Source of the DNA: JAGTJU01 sp038257535
GTDB taxonomy: Bacteria; Myxococcota_A; Polyangia; Fen-1088
Length of the DNA: 38,728 bases
Direction of reading: 5' to 3'
NCBI GenBank assembly: GCA_038257535.1
Contig: JBBSJE010000031.1
Span: forward strand, 1 to 38,728
The position numbers were made by a program, and so were the translations under genes. Shown here in pieces: positions 7,325 through 15,604 of this stretch. The notes beneath the pieces are model-generated. The model worked only from the letters and a program-made list of their open reading frames with translations. It did not search any database and had not been told where the DNA came from. Position 1 is the stretch's first letter; the number at the start of each line of letters is the position of its first letter.

Positions 7325-9124
7325 CTATTGTAGCGCCTCAAACAAGCTCTGCGCCGCCTGTTCCAGTTCCATCACCGCAACTCGCGACGCGGCAATGTCA
7401 TTGCGTTCAAGCGCCGCGCGACACGCCCGCAACTTTGACTCAACGTCGATGCGCGAGGCCGGATCTACTTTCGCCGCAAATTCACGCATCGCTTGTTCGG
7501 TGCCGTAAATCAAGCCTTCGGCGGTGTTGCGCACATCGGCCAGCTCTTTTTTCAGCTTGTCGGCGTCGCGGTTGTGATCGGCTTCGGCAATGATGCGCTT
7601 GATTTCCTCTTCAGACAACCCGCTGGTGGGACGAACAATCACCTTCTGTTCTTTTCCGGTGCCCAGGTTCTTGGCCGAAACCCCCACGATCCCATTCGAA
7701 TCGATGTCGAAGGTCACTTCGATTTGCGGGGCGCCCCGCGGGGCGGGAGGAATGCCGGCCAATTGGAAATGCGCGAGGCTGCGGTTGTCGTCAGCCATTT
7801 GCCGCTCACCCTGAAGCACGTGCACATTCACGTAGGCTTGGTTGTCCGCGGCGGTGGTAAAAATCTGCGACCGCCGGTGGGGAATCGTGGTGTTGCGAGG
7901 AATGATGGGCGTAAACACCCCGCCTGCGGTTTCCACGCCCAAAGAGAGAGGCGCCACGTCAAGCAAGATCACATCGTCTTTTTCGCCTGAAAGCACCGCC
8001 CCTTGCAGGGCTGCCCCCACGGCCACCACCTCATCGGGATTCACCCCGCGCGAAGCCTTTTTGCCGAAAAACTCCGCCACGCGATCTTGCACGCGGGGCA
8101 TGCGCGTTTGCCCGCCCACCAAAATCACTTCGTCGATGTCAGACAAGCGCCAACCGGCGTCTTTGAGGGCCGCCTCGCAGGGGGGAAAGCTGCGTTCGAT
8201 CAAAGGCTCCGTGAGCGACTCCAGTTTGCCGCGCGTGAGGCCTACGATCAAATGCTTGGGGCCATCGTCGCCGGCCGCAATGAACGGCAAATTCACTTCG
8301 GTTTCCAGCGCCGTAGACAATTCTTGTTTGGCGCGTTCAGCGGCCTCGCGCAAGCGTTGCAAGGCCATGCGATCCCCCTCCAAGTCCAAACCGGTTTGCG
8401 CTTTGAAGGAGGCCATCAAGAATTCAACGATGCGCGTGTCGAAGTCTTCGCCACCCAGGAAGCCATCGCCATTGGTGGATTTGACCTGATACACGCCCTC
8501 TTGCAGATGCAAAAGCGAAATGTCGAAGGTGCCGCCGCCCAAATCGTAAACGGCGATCTTCTTGTTGGCCTCAAGCGACGTGCGGCCATAAGCCAGCGCG
8601 GCGGCCGTAGGTTCGTTGATGATGCGCAAGACGTTTAAGCCCGCAATGCGGCCTGCGTCTTTGGTGGCTTGGCGCTGATTGTCGTCGAAGTAGGCGGGCA
8701 CCGTGATCACGGCGTCGGTGAGCTCTTCGCCCAAATACTCCTGCGCCACTTTGCGCATCTTTGCCAAGATCAGAGCCGAGATCTCTGGCGGTGAGTGCAT
8801 TTTGCTGCCCACCTCCACCCAAGCGTCGCCGTTTTCAGATTCGGCCACGCGATAAACGCAACTGGTGGCGTGACGTTTGACGGCGGGATCGCTGAACTTG
8901 CGGCCCATCAGCCGCTTGACCGCGTACACCGTGCGTTCGGGGTTGGTGGTGGCCTGGCGTTTGGCGATCTGACCCACCAAAGGTTCGGGGTCGTCGATGA
9001 AACCCACCACCGAAGGGGTGGTGCGTGCCCCTTCCGCATTGGGGATCACCAATGGCTCGCCCCCATCCATCACCGACACGCACGAGTTCGTGGTGCCCAG
9101 ATCAATGCCGATGATTCGGCCCAA
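7325..9124 (-). CDS. dnaK: Chaperone DnaK (Hsp70)
   Basis: Cytoplasmic ATP-dependent Hsp70. The nucleotide-binding domain carries all signatures: IGIDLGTTNSCVSV, VYDLGGGTFDIS and VILVGGQTRMPRVQ. The linker/substrate-domain junction is ILLDVAPLSLGVET, followed by the beta-sandwich and a helical lid. At 599 residues it is short: it stops at LEQAAQSLFEALQ just after the lid helices and lacks the Gly-rich tail and the acidic EEV-type end of E. coli DnaK (638 residues). The start is a TTG at 9122-9124, giving the canonical MGRIIGIDLGTT; AAGGAG lies 11 nt upstream inside the end of grpE, whose TGA is 3 bp away. It is flanked by grpE and dnaJ in standard order. Confidence 0.97.
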   Translation of the reverse strand: MGRIIGIDLGTTNSCVSVMDGGEPLVIPNAEGARTTPSVVGFIDDPEPLVGQIAKRQATTNPERTVYAVKRLMGRKFSDPAVKRHATSCVYRVAESENGDAWVEVGSKMHSPPEISALILAKMRKVAQEYLGEELTDAVITVPAYFDDNQRQATKDAGRIAGLNVLRIINEPTAAALAYGRTSLEANKKIAVYDLGGGTFDISLLHLQEGVYQVKSTNGDGFLGGEDFDTRIVEFLMASFKAQTGLDLEGDRMALQRLREAAERAKQELSTALETEVNLPFIAAGDDGPKHLIVGLTRGKLESLTEPLIERSFPPCEAALKDAGWRLSDIDEVILVGGQTRMPRVQDRVAEFFGKKASRGVNPDEVVAVGAALQGAVLSGEKDDVILLDVAPLSLGVETAGGVFTPIIPRNTTIPHRRSQIFTTAADNQAYVNVHVLQGERQMADDNRSLAHFQLAGIPPAPRGAPQIEVTFDIDSNGIVGVSAKNLGTGKEQKVIVRPTSGLSEEEIKRIIAEADHNRDADKLKKELADVRNTAEGLIYGTEQAMREFAAKVDPASRIDVESKLRACRAALERNDIAASRVAVMELEQAAQSLFEALQ

Positions 9125-9127
9125 GAC

Positions 9128-9727
9128 TCAGTTGGCTCCTTGTTCGTCAGAGCCAGCGGGGGGCGTGGGTGCAACCGCCACCACCACGGATGCGGGCCGT
9201 AACAGGCGGTCGCCCATGTTGTACCCTTTGACCAGTTCTTCAACCACGGCGCCTGCCGCCACGCTGGTGGAAGGCACGCGCGCCACAGCTTCATGGATGT
9301 GGGGATCGAACGCCTTGCCTTTGGAGTCGATGGCCCGCACCTCATGACGTTCCAATTTCTGATGAAACAAGCGCAGCACCAGCGCGACGCCATCTTTGAC
9401 GGCTTTTGGATCGGTGGCATCGGTCATCGAAGACATGGCGCGCTCCATGTTGTCGACCACCTCAAGGATGTCCCTTAGCACTTGCTCTTTGGCTTTGAAT
9501 TGCGCGTCCTCTTGTTCGCGGCGGGCGCGCTTTTTCCAATTCTCGAATTCGGCGGCCAAGCGCAACATGCGTTCGTGGGTTTCGCGCTTTTCTTGCTCCA
9601 GCTGCGCCATCTTGTCCACCGGGGCGCTGTTTACATTGGCGGCTTCGCCGCTTTCCGCGCTTTCCGCGTTCGCTGACGCGTTCGCTGGGTTGATAGGCGT
9701 GGTGTTTGTGTCTTCGTTCTCGCTCAT
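9128..9727 (-). CDS. grpE: Nucleotide exchange factor GrpE
   Basis: GrpE opens the DnaK nucleotide cleft to release ADP. This 199-residue protein has an acidic, Asn/Ala-rich disordered N-terminus (residues 1-38), a long dimerising coiled coil (KMAQLEQEKRETHERMLRL onward), the helical FENWKKRARRE segment, and the C-terminal beta domain with HIHEAVARVP, VVEELVKGYNMGDRLLRPA and VVVAVAP, all family hallmarks. The ATG at 9725-9727 has AAGGAT about 5 nt upstream. It lies 121 bp downstream of hrcA and 3 bp before dnaK. The gap to hrcA holds inverted repeats, described separately, that may control transcription or mRNA processing of the chaperone genes. Confidence 0.95.
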   Translation of the reverse strand: MSENEDTNTTPINPANASANAESAESGEAANVNSAPVDKMAQLEQEKRETHERMLRLAAEFENWKKRARREQEDAQFKAKEQVLRDILEVVDNMERAMSSMTDATDPKAVKDGVALVLRLFHQKLERHEVRAIDSKGKAFDPHIHEAVARVPSTSVAAGAVVEELVKGYNMGDRLLRPASVVVAVAPTPPAGSDEQGAN

Positions 9728-9772
9728 TCTGGATCCTTACAACGCAACGCGGGTTATGCCGCGCGTGTGGAG

Positions 9773-9785
9773 GGTTATCTTAACC
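9773..9785. repeat. Short inverted repeat in the hrcA-grpE gap
   Basis: GGTTA (9773-9777), 3-nt spacer, TAACC (9781-9785). It lies 46 nt upstream of the grpE start, between the larger inverted repeat and grpE. It could be a small operator or hairpin, or chance. Confidence 0.35.
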
Positions 9786-9791
9786 AACCCC

Positions 9792-9813
9792 TGGAATTTG
9801 GACAGAAATTCCA
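9792..9813. promoter_or_regulatory. Perfect 8-bp inverted repeat upstream of grpE-dnaK-dnaJ
   Basis: TGGAATTT (9792-9799), 6-nt spacer, AAATTCCA (9806-9813). It lies in the 121-bp gap between hrcA and grpE, centred about 75 nt before the grpE start. It does not match CIRCE, the usual HrcA operator (TTAGCACTC-N9-GAGTGCTAA). It has no T-run, so it is not an intrinsic terminator. A dimeric repressor operator or an mRNA-processing hairpin would both fit. Confidence 0.5.
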
Positions 9814-9848
9814 ATTGGCGCCCGGCAAAGGCGTTGGCTGGCCATGGA

Positions 9849-10871
9849 CTAAAGTTTTGGTAGCGCCTTCGTAATCACATCTGCCGTAAAGTCAACCAGC
9901 GAGATAACCTTGGCGTAGTTGATGCGGGAGGGACCTATCACGCCGATGGTGCCCACGGCGCGGCCCTCCTCGCCGTAGGGCGCGGTGACCACGGAAATGT
10001 CGGTAAGGTCGGCAAGATTGGCCTCGGCGCCGATGAAAACACTAATTCCCGGCGCCTGCAGCGTGCGGTCTAGCAGGCGCAAAATGAATTCCTTTTCCTC
10101 CAGGGCCCGCAGCAAAGTGCGCGCGCCGTCCACGCTGTCGGTGAGTGACAAAAGGTTCGACTGACCGTCCACAATCACACTGGCTTTTTGGTTGACCGGC
10201 ACCGCCACGGTGGCCAGGCCCAGGGCGCGCGCGCGCATCTGATCGTGGCGCGTGCGCTCATCTTCCAATTCGGTGGCCACCCGCGCGCGCACCTCAGCCA
10301 AGGTGCGCCCCACAACCAACTCGCGCAGGTAGTTGTTGATCCGTTCCAGTTCGCCGCTTTCCAGCGAAAAATCGATTTGCACAGCTTTGTTCTGCACATG
10401 GCCGGCGCTGGTGGCGATGACAGCCAAAAGTTGATCTTCGCGCAGCTTGACGAACTCCAGATGGCTGATCACATCAGTGTCGATGCGCGGCGCCTGCACC
10501 ACCACCGTAAGGTGTGACATTTCGCGCAGCACCTCTTTGGCGCGTTCCACCACGTCAGCGGTGTCAGAGACGCCCGTGAAGTGATTCTGAATGCCCTCTT
10601 GTTCGGCACCCGAAAGCCGCCGCACGCGCAGCAGCGAATCCACGTAGTAGCGCAAGCCACGCTCGGTGGGCACGCGCCCTGCCGACGTGTGCGGGTGCCG
10701 AAGCAACCCCAATTCTTCCAGTTCCCCCATCACACTGCGCACAGTGGCGGCGGACACATCGAAGTTATACCTACGCGCGATGGTTTTCGAGCCAACCGCT
10801 TCGCCGGAGTTCAGATACTCCGTGACGACCGCGTGCAGCACCTTTTTGGCACGGTTGCCTAAGTCGTTCAC
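9849..10871 (-). CDS. hrcA: Heat-inducible transcription repressor HrcA
   Basis: Repressor of class I heat-shock genes, whose folding is helped by GroEL in known systems. The 340-residue protein starts with the winged-helix segment (KVLHAVVTEYLNSGEAVGSK, then ATVRSVMGELEELGLLRHPH and TSAGRVPTERGLRYYVD), which is highly characteristic, followed by the GAF-like and dimerisation regions ending in IGVIGPSRINYAKVISLVDF. The start is the GTG at 10869-10871 with weak ribosome-site complementarity. It sits downstream of hemW and upstream of grpE-dnaK-dnaJ, the same order as the Bacillus dnaK operon. No CIRCE element was seen in either flanking gap, so its operator here is unclear; the inverted repeat at 9792-9813 is one candidate. 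Confidence 0.95.
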   Translation of the reverse strand: MNDLGNRAKKVLHAVVTEYLNSGEAVGSKTIARRYNFDVSAATVRSVMGELEELGLLRHPHTSAGRVPTERGLRYYVDSLLRVRRLSGAEQEGIQNHFTGVSDTADVVERAKEVLREMSHLTVVVQAPRIDTDVISHLEFVKLREDQLLAVIATSAGHVQNKAVQIDFSLESGELERINNYLRELVVGRTLAEVRARVATELEDERTRHDQMRARALGLATVAVPVNQKASVIVDGQSNLLSLTDSVDGARTLLRALEEKEFILRLLDRTLQAPGISVFIGAEANLADLTDISVVTAPYGEEGRAVGTIGVIGPSRINYAKVISLVDFTADVITKALPKL

Positions 10872-10888
10872 ACCTGATGGTTTACTCG

Positions 10889-10917
10889 AAAAAACCGTAA
10901 TAAGCCAAGGGGCTTAT
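10889..10917 (-). terminator. Intrinsic terminator between hemW and hrcA
   Basis: Read leftward: ATAAGCC, loop CCTT, GGCTTAT, then TACGG and six T. The 7-bp stem occupies 10900-10917 and includes the hemW TAA stop; the T-run is 10889-10894. It ends only 17 nt before the hrcA start, leaving no room for a separate promoter downstream of it. Confidence 0.7.
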
Positions 10918-12257
10918 GTAGTCTCTTCGTCCCAGAAGCGGGTGGCGATCTCATCAGCAAACAACATACCCAAGGCGGTAGGTGCCAGCCGGTGGGCGTC
11001 TACGTGCAGCCAACCGGCGGCTTGCAGCGCCTCTGCGGCGCGTTGCCGCTTCGGCGTGGACAAGGGGTCGGGCCCAAAAACCTGGCTATGCAACCGCCTG
11101 TCGACGCCCCCCTTGGTGCGAAGGCCCAACCACAGCGCCTCTATTTCCAAATCCTGCGGGGACCGCCATTCCACCTGGGCGGGAGCCAAAGCGCCGTCTT
11201 GGGTTTCGGCAGCGCGAAGGTAGGTTTCGGTGGCGCGAGGGTTGGTGAATCGCCATCCGCCCCCGGCGCGCAAAGGCCGGAACGACGCGGCCGCACAGCC
11301 CACCCCTAAATAGCTGCCTTGACTCCAATAAAGCCCATTGTGAACCGCCTGTTTGCCTGGCCGTGCGTAACTCGACACTTCGTAGTGGCTGTAGCCTGCA
11401 GCCCCTAGGTGCGCCTGCGCTGATTGGAACATGTCCGCCGCGGCGTCGTCATCGGGCCGCTGCAGCAGCCCCTTTTTCTCCAGCTGGCCAAACGGCGTGA
11501 AAGGTTCAACCGTCAGTGCGTAGCAAGACGCGTGATCGGGCTCTATTTCAGCCAACATCTTCAGGCTGCTTTCCCATGTGGCCATGGTTTGGCCAGGCAG
11601 ACCGAACATCAGATCGCAAGCCACGTTGTGGAAACCCGCTGTCCTCGCCAAGGGAACCGCGTCCAGCGCCTGCTGGTGGCTGTGGGCGCGGCCTATGGCC
11701 TCAAGCAGGCGCCCATCGAACGATTGCACACCGAAAGACAGACGATTGACGCCTTCGTCCCGCAGCGCCCTCAAATGGTCCCCGGACACTTCGCCTGGGT
11801 TGGCCTCCAACGAGATCTCCAGCGTGTTCGGGCTGCCCCCGAACAGTTCGGTGACGGTGCGAATCACCTGGCCCACACAATCGCTTCGCCATAGGCCCGG
11901 GGTGCCACCGCCGAAATACAACGACACCAACTTGGCGGTGCCAAACCAAGCGGCGCGCGCGCGCAACTCAGCGCACACAGCTTGGGCGTAGCGCTCGTGG
12001 GGCACCGCGGGGCGCACATCGATGGCAAAATCGCAATACGGGCAACGCTGGCCACAAAACGGAAAATGCACATAAACGCCAAACGGCCGGGTTTCGTCGG
12101 CTGGGCCAGCCGAGGGATCGACCTCGGGTGGCTTGTCTTTGGCCAGCTCTAGGCCCCTGCGCGGATCGTGTTTTTGGCTCACCCGGCGGCTATCCTGGCC
12201 GCCTCCGGGCTTAGGTGCCAGGGTGAGCGCCGAAGATCGCCCCGCGGATGCTGGCAT
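10914..12257 (-). CDS. hemW: Radical SAM heme chaperone HemW (HemN-like)
   Basis: Radical SAM protein of the coproporphyrinogen-oxidase-like family. The cluster motif is HFPFCGQRCPYCDF; the residue after the third Cys is Asp, without the extra CxC cysteine of true HemN, and a HemW-type heme-binding motif HNGLYW is present. LYFGGGTPG, NPGE, RLSFGVQSF and DLMFGLPGQT complete the SAM barrel, and a C-terminal HemN domain follows. HemW inserts or carries heme to target proteins; it is not expected to make protoporphyrin. The ATG at 12257 adds about 57 unconserved residues before FGVYVHFP. The GTG at 12180-12182, with AGGAT about 11 nt upstream, may be the real start. It is divergent from the cysteine desulfurase gene. 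Confidence 0.92.
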   Translation of the reverse strand: MPASAGRSSALTLAPKPGGGQDSRRVSQKHDPRRGLELAKDKPPEVDPSAGPADETRPFGVYVHFPFCGQRCPYCDFAIDVRPAVPHERYAQAVCAELRARAAWFGTAKLVSLYFGGGTPGLWRSDCVGQVIRTVTELFGGSPNTLEISLEANPGEVSGDHLRALRDEGVNRLSFGVQSFDGRLLEAIGRAHSHQQALDAVPLARTAGFHNVACDLMFGLPGQTMATWESSLKMLAEIEPDHASCYALTVEPFTPFGQLEKKGLLQRPDDDAAADMFQSAQAHLGAAGYSHYEVSSYARPGKQAVHNGLYWSQGSYLGVGCAAASFRPLRAGGGWRFTNPRATETYLRAAETQDGALAPAQVEWRSPQDLEIEALWLGLRTKGGVDRRLHSQVFGPDPLSTPKRQRAAEALQAAGWLHVDAHRLAPTALGMLFADEIATRFWDEETT

Positions 12258-12326
12258 TCACGCGCGCTTTGGACCGTGGCCCCTGGTTTTTCCGCTGCAC
12301 ATGCGACATAACGCCAGACCTTCGAC

Positions 12327-13508
12327 ATGGTTTATCTGGACAACGCCGCCACCACGGCCCTGCTTCCCGCTGTGCAACAAGCGCTGCTGGAGGCCACTGC
12401 CGTGGCCTTTGGCAACCCCTCCTCCGCCCACAACTTGGGTGCGGCGGCGGCGCGCGGCCTGGAGCAAGCGCGCGCCCAAGTGGCCAGCTTGCTGGGTGCG
12501 GCGCCACAGGAGGTCATCTTCACCTCGGGCGGCACCGAGGCCAACGCCCTGGCGGTTTTGGGGGCCGCCCGTACGCGGGCACGGCAGCGACATGTTGTGG
12601 TGACCGCCATTGAACACCCCAGCGTGCTGCGCAACTGCGAGCGACTTGAGGACGAAGGGTTCAAAGTGACCCTGGTGGAGCCCGAGCCCAACGGCGTGGT
12701 TTTGCCACACAAGATATTGCAACAGATCACGCCGCACACGGGCCTTGTGGCGATGATGTTGGTGAACAGCGAACTTGGCACCCGGCAACCCGTAGAAGCC
12801 GTGGGCCAGATGTTGTTGCAGCTTCCCAACGCGCCTCACTTTCATGTGGACGCGGTGCAAGCGGCGGCGTGGCTGCCGCTATCGGTGAAGGCGTTGGGCG
12901 CAAGCTCTTTATCGCTGACGGGCCACAAGCTTCACGGGCCCAAAGGCACCGGGGCCTTGTGGCTGAGCAAGGGCGCCAAACTGCAAGCGCTGTGGGAAGG
13001 CGGGGGGCAAGAGCTGGGGCTGCGCTCGGGCACTCAGAACGTGCCCGCGCTGATGGCGTTTGCCAAAGCGTGCGCGCTGGTGGCCTCGGATCAAATTGCG
13101 GCCGTGCAGGCGGTGTCAACGCTAAGAGACCGATTTGAGCGCGTGGTGTGCGATCAAGTCCCGGGCGTGAATGCGACGGTGCCCCCCGAGGCGCCCCGCG
13201 CCCCCCACATCAGCAGCCTGCGGTTTGCCAATTTGCCCGCAGAGCCCCTGCTTCACGCGTTGCAATCGCGTGGCGTTCTGGTGGCCGCGGGGTCGGCCTG
13301 TTCATCCAAAAAACCCGAACGCAGCCACGTGCTCAAAGCCATCGGCGTGCCCGAAGGGGATGCGGTGCTGCGGTTTTCGTTGTCTCGACTCACAACCCCC
13401 GCCGATGTGGACACTGCGGTGGCGGCGGTGGGCGAGGCGGTGAGCGAAATTGCTTCCATGACCAACCTTTTGGCGTTTGGCAGCCGCCGTTCGTCTAGAA
13501 AGAATTGA
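12327..13508 (+). CDS. Cysteine desulfurase (NifS/IscS family)
   Basis: PLP enzyme that takes sulfur from L-cysteine to form an enzyme persulfide and alanine. Family signatures are present: VYLDNAATT at the N-terminus, FTSGGTEANALAV, IEHPSVL, HVDAVQAAAWLP, and the PLP lysine in LTGHKLHGPKGTGAL (K201). The catalytic cysteine is C325 in AAGSACSSKKPERS. The usual VNNETG reads VNSELGTRQPV, a mild departure. At 393 residues it is a normal IscS/NifS length. Its TGA overlaps the TTG start of thiI, recalling the NifZ-ThiI pair of Bacillus that makes 4-thiouridine. A dedicated sulfur donor for ThiI is therefore the best inference; no iscU or sufU scaffold gene is seen nearby. Confidence 0.93.
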   Translation: MVYLDNAATTALLPAVQQALLEATAVAFGNPSSAHNLGAAAARGLEQARAQVASLLGAAPQEVIFTSGGTEANALAVLGAARTRARQRHVVVTAIEHPSVLRNCERLEDEGFKVTLVEPEPNGVVLPHKILQQITPHTGLVAMMLVNSELGTRQPVEAVGQMLLQLPNAPHFHVDAVQAAAWLPLSVKALGASSLSLTGHKLHGPKGTGALWLSKGAKLQALWEGGGQELGLRSGTQNVPALMAFAKACALVASDQIAAVQAVSTLRDRFERVVCDQVPGVNATVPPEAPRAPHISSLRFANLPAEPLLHALQSRGVLVAAGSACSSKKPERSHVLKAIGVPEGDAVLRFSLSRLTTPADVDTAVAAVGEAVSEIASMTNLLAFGSRRSSRKN

Positions 13509-14680
13509 GCTTGTACACCACTTTGTTGTGCCGCTACGGCGAGATCTTCTTGAAGGCCGGAAACCGCGATCGGTTTGAGCGCCAACTTGAACGCAACGTG
13601 CGCAAAGCGCTCAAAGACATTCCCAGCGCCACCGTAAGCTGCCCCCACGGACGCATGGTGGTGCGCGCCGCAGCTGAGGCTTTCGAGGCCACGGAAGCGC
13701 GCGTGCGCAAGGTATTTGGTTTGGTGTCGCTGTCACCCGCGGCATGCCCGCCCGCAGAGCTTGAGGCGATTGTGCAAACAGGCTTGCAGGTGGCCCAGGC
13801 GGCGCTGGCCGCAGACCCGCAGTTGCGCCGAAGTTTTAAGGTGCAAACCCGCCGGGCCAACAAACGCTTTGCCCACCGGTCCTACGACATCAGCTGCGCG
13901 GTGGCCGATCGCATTATTGAACACACCGGGGGGCCCGTGGATGTGAAAAACCCAGCGTTCACCGTGGGCGTTGAGCTGAGCAATGGCGGCGTCTTCGTGT
14001 TTGCCGAAACCCGCCCCTGCCCCGGTGGCTTGCCCGTGGGCAGCGCGGGCAACGGCTTGGTTTTGCTTTCAGGCGGCATTGATTCGCCAGTGGCGGCGTA
14101 CTTGGCGGCAAAGCGCGGCATGGCGTTGGACGGGGTTTATTTTCATTCGCCGCCTTTTGTGGGCGAAAAAACCTTGGACAAGGTGATGTCACTGGCGCGC
14201 GTGTTGCGCGATTGGAACGCGATGGGCGTGGTTTGGGTGGTGCCGTTTACCGAGGCGCAGAAAAAAATTCGCGAGCACGGCCGCGCGGAGCTGGCGGTGG
14301 TTCTGTACCGCCGCATGATGATGCGCATCGCCGATCGCATCGCCGACAAGACCAAGGCCGATGCGCTGGTCACAGGCGAAACGCTGTCGCAAGTGGCCAG
14401 CCAAACCATCACCAACATGACCACCATCGAAGCGGCGGCTCGTCGCGTGGTGCTGCGTCCGCTGGTGACCTTCGACAAAGTGGAAACCATTCGGGTGGCT
14501 GAGGCCATTGGAACTTTTGATTTGTCCACCCTGCCCTACGACGATTGCTGCTCGCTGTTCATGCCACCCAACCCGGCCACGGGCGCACGCCTCGTGGACG
14601 CCGAACGCAGCGAGGAGGGCTTAGACATCGAGGCACTCGTGCAAGCGGCTGTGGCGGGCGCCGAACGCGTGGTGGTGTGA
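13505..14680 (+). CDS. thiI: tRNA 4-thiouridine synthase ThiI, without rhodanese domain
   Basis: ThiI adenylates U8 of tRNA and replaces its oxygen with sulfur; in some bacteria it also serves thiamin thiazole synthesis. An N-terminal ferredoxin-like/THUMP region (residues 1-165, with VKNPAFTVGVEL) precedes the PP-loop domain with SGGIDSP at 189-195. The conserved AANM-like region and the PYDDCCSLFMPPNP segment contain Cys348/349, near the position of the E. coli catalytic Cys344. At 391 residues it lacks the C-terminal rhodanese domain (E. coli ThiI has 482), as in Bacillus and many others, where a partner desulfurase supplies persulfide directly. The start is the TTG at 13505, overlapping the desulfurase stop as TTGA. 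Confidence 0.93.
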   Translation: MSLYTTLLCRYGEIFLKAGNRDRFERQLERNVRKALKDIPSATVSCPHGRMVVRAAAEAFEATEARVRKVFGLVSLSPAACPPAELEAIVQTGLQVAQAALAADPQLRRSFKVQTRRANKRFAHRSYDISCAVADRIIEHTGGPVDVKNPAFTVGVELSNGGVFVFAETRPCPGGLPVGSAGNGLVLLSGGIDSPVAAYLAAKRGMALDGVYFHSPPFVGEKTLDKVMSLARVLRDWNAMGVVWVVPFTEAQKKIREHGRAELAVVLYRRMMMRIADRIADKTKADALVTGETLSQVASQTITNMTTIEAAARRVVLRPLVTFDKVETIRVAEAIGTFDLSTLPYDDCCSLFMPPNPATGARLVDAERSEEGLDIEALVQAAVAGAERVVV

Positions 14681-14701
14681 CCTTGCTATGCTGGTGACAA
14701 C

Positions 14702-15550
14702 ATGACCCCCTCCCTTCACGCCAAATACGAAGCGCTCAAAGCGGCCATAGCCCACTGCGAATCGGCGCTGGTGTGTTTTTCAGGCGGCGTTGATTCGGCG
14801 TTACTGCTGAAGGTGGCGCACGATGTTTTGGGCAATCGTTGCGTGGCCATGACGGCCGTTTCGGTGACCATGGCGCAAAGCGAACGCCGCGACGCCGTGG
14901 CATTGGCGCAAGAGATCGGGGCCCGACTTGAGGTGATCGAATCGAATGAACTCGAGCGGCCCGGTTTTGCGCAAAACCCCGTTGACCGTTGCTACCACTG
15001 CAAGGCTGAACTGATGGACTTGGCGCGCCCCTTGGCCGATAAGTTGGGGCTCAGGGAAGTTTTGCTGGGCACCAACACAGACGATCTTGGCGATCATCGC
15101 CCCGGACTTGCCGCCGCAAAAGAACGGGGCGCGCGCCACCCCATGGTGGAAGCGGGGTTGAGCAAACCCGAAGTGCGGCAACTTTCGCAAGCCTTGGGGC
15201 TGCGCACATGGGACAAGCCGCAATTGGCGTGTTTGTCTTCGCGTTTTCCTTACGGCACCGAGATAACTCAGGCGCGTTTGGAGCAAGTGGATCAGTTCGA
15301 GGATGGTTTGCGGGCGCTTGGCTTTCGGCAATTGCGTGTGCGCTACCACGGCGAAGTCGCACGCGTGGAGCTGGAAGCGGGAAGCATGCCGCGGGCGCTC
15401 GAACCTGAAGTGCGCGCCCAAATTGTGTCGTTGGGGCGGCGCTTGGGGTTTACGTTCGTGGCGCTGGATTTGGCGGGCTTTTCATCGGGATCGCTAAACC
15501 AATTGGTGGGTTTGCGACGCGCCCCCGCCAAGCCCACGGCCGACACCTAA
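14702..15550 (+). CDS. larE: ATP-dependent sacrificial sulfur transferase LarE family
   Basis: PP-loop pyrophosphatase family member of 282 residues. SGGVDS (27-32) binds ATP; RCYHCK and LLGTNTDDLGDHRPG are LarE-family segments. C177 in ACLSSRFPYG aligns with Cys176 of Lactiplantibacillus LarE, the residue that donates its own sulfur to the nickel-pincer cofactor precursor. Only one cysteine is present in that loop, so this looks like the sacrificial type and not the [4Fe-4S] three-cysteine type. It lies 21 bp after thiI. The partners larB, larC and the racemase larA are not in the window, so the acceptor of the sulfur is unknown here. Confidence 0.88.
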   Translation: MTPSLHAKYEALKAAIAHCESALVCFSGGVDSALLLKVAHDVLGNRCVAMTAVSVTMAQSERRDAVALAQEIGARLEVIESNELERPGFAQNPVDRCYHCKAELMDLARPLADKLGLREVLLGTNTDDLGDHRPGLAAAKERGARHPMVEAGLSKPEVRQLSQALGLRTWDKPQLACLSSRFPYGTEITQARLEQVDQFEDGLRALGFRQLRVRYHGEVARVELEAGSMPRALEPEVRAQIVSLGRRLGFTFVALDLAGFSSGSLNQLVGLRRAPAKPTADT

Positions 15551-15604
15551 GCGTCCTTGAAGAGAATTGGATTAGGCCCCGAGCGGTTGCGGCCATAGCG
15601 ACGG

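Noticed and set aside
9475..9487. TTAGCACTTGCTC resembling the left half of a CIRCE element
   Set aside because: It lies inside the grpE coding sequence, matches only the left arm, and has no GAGTGCTAA partner at the right distance.
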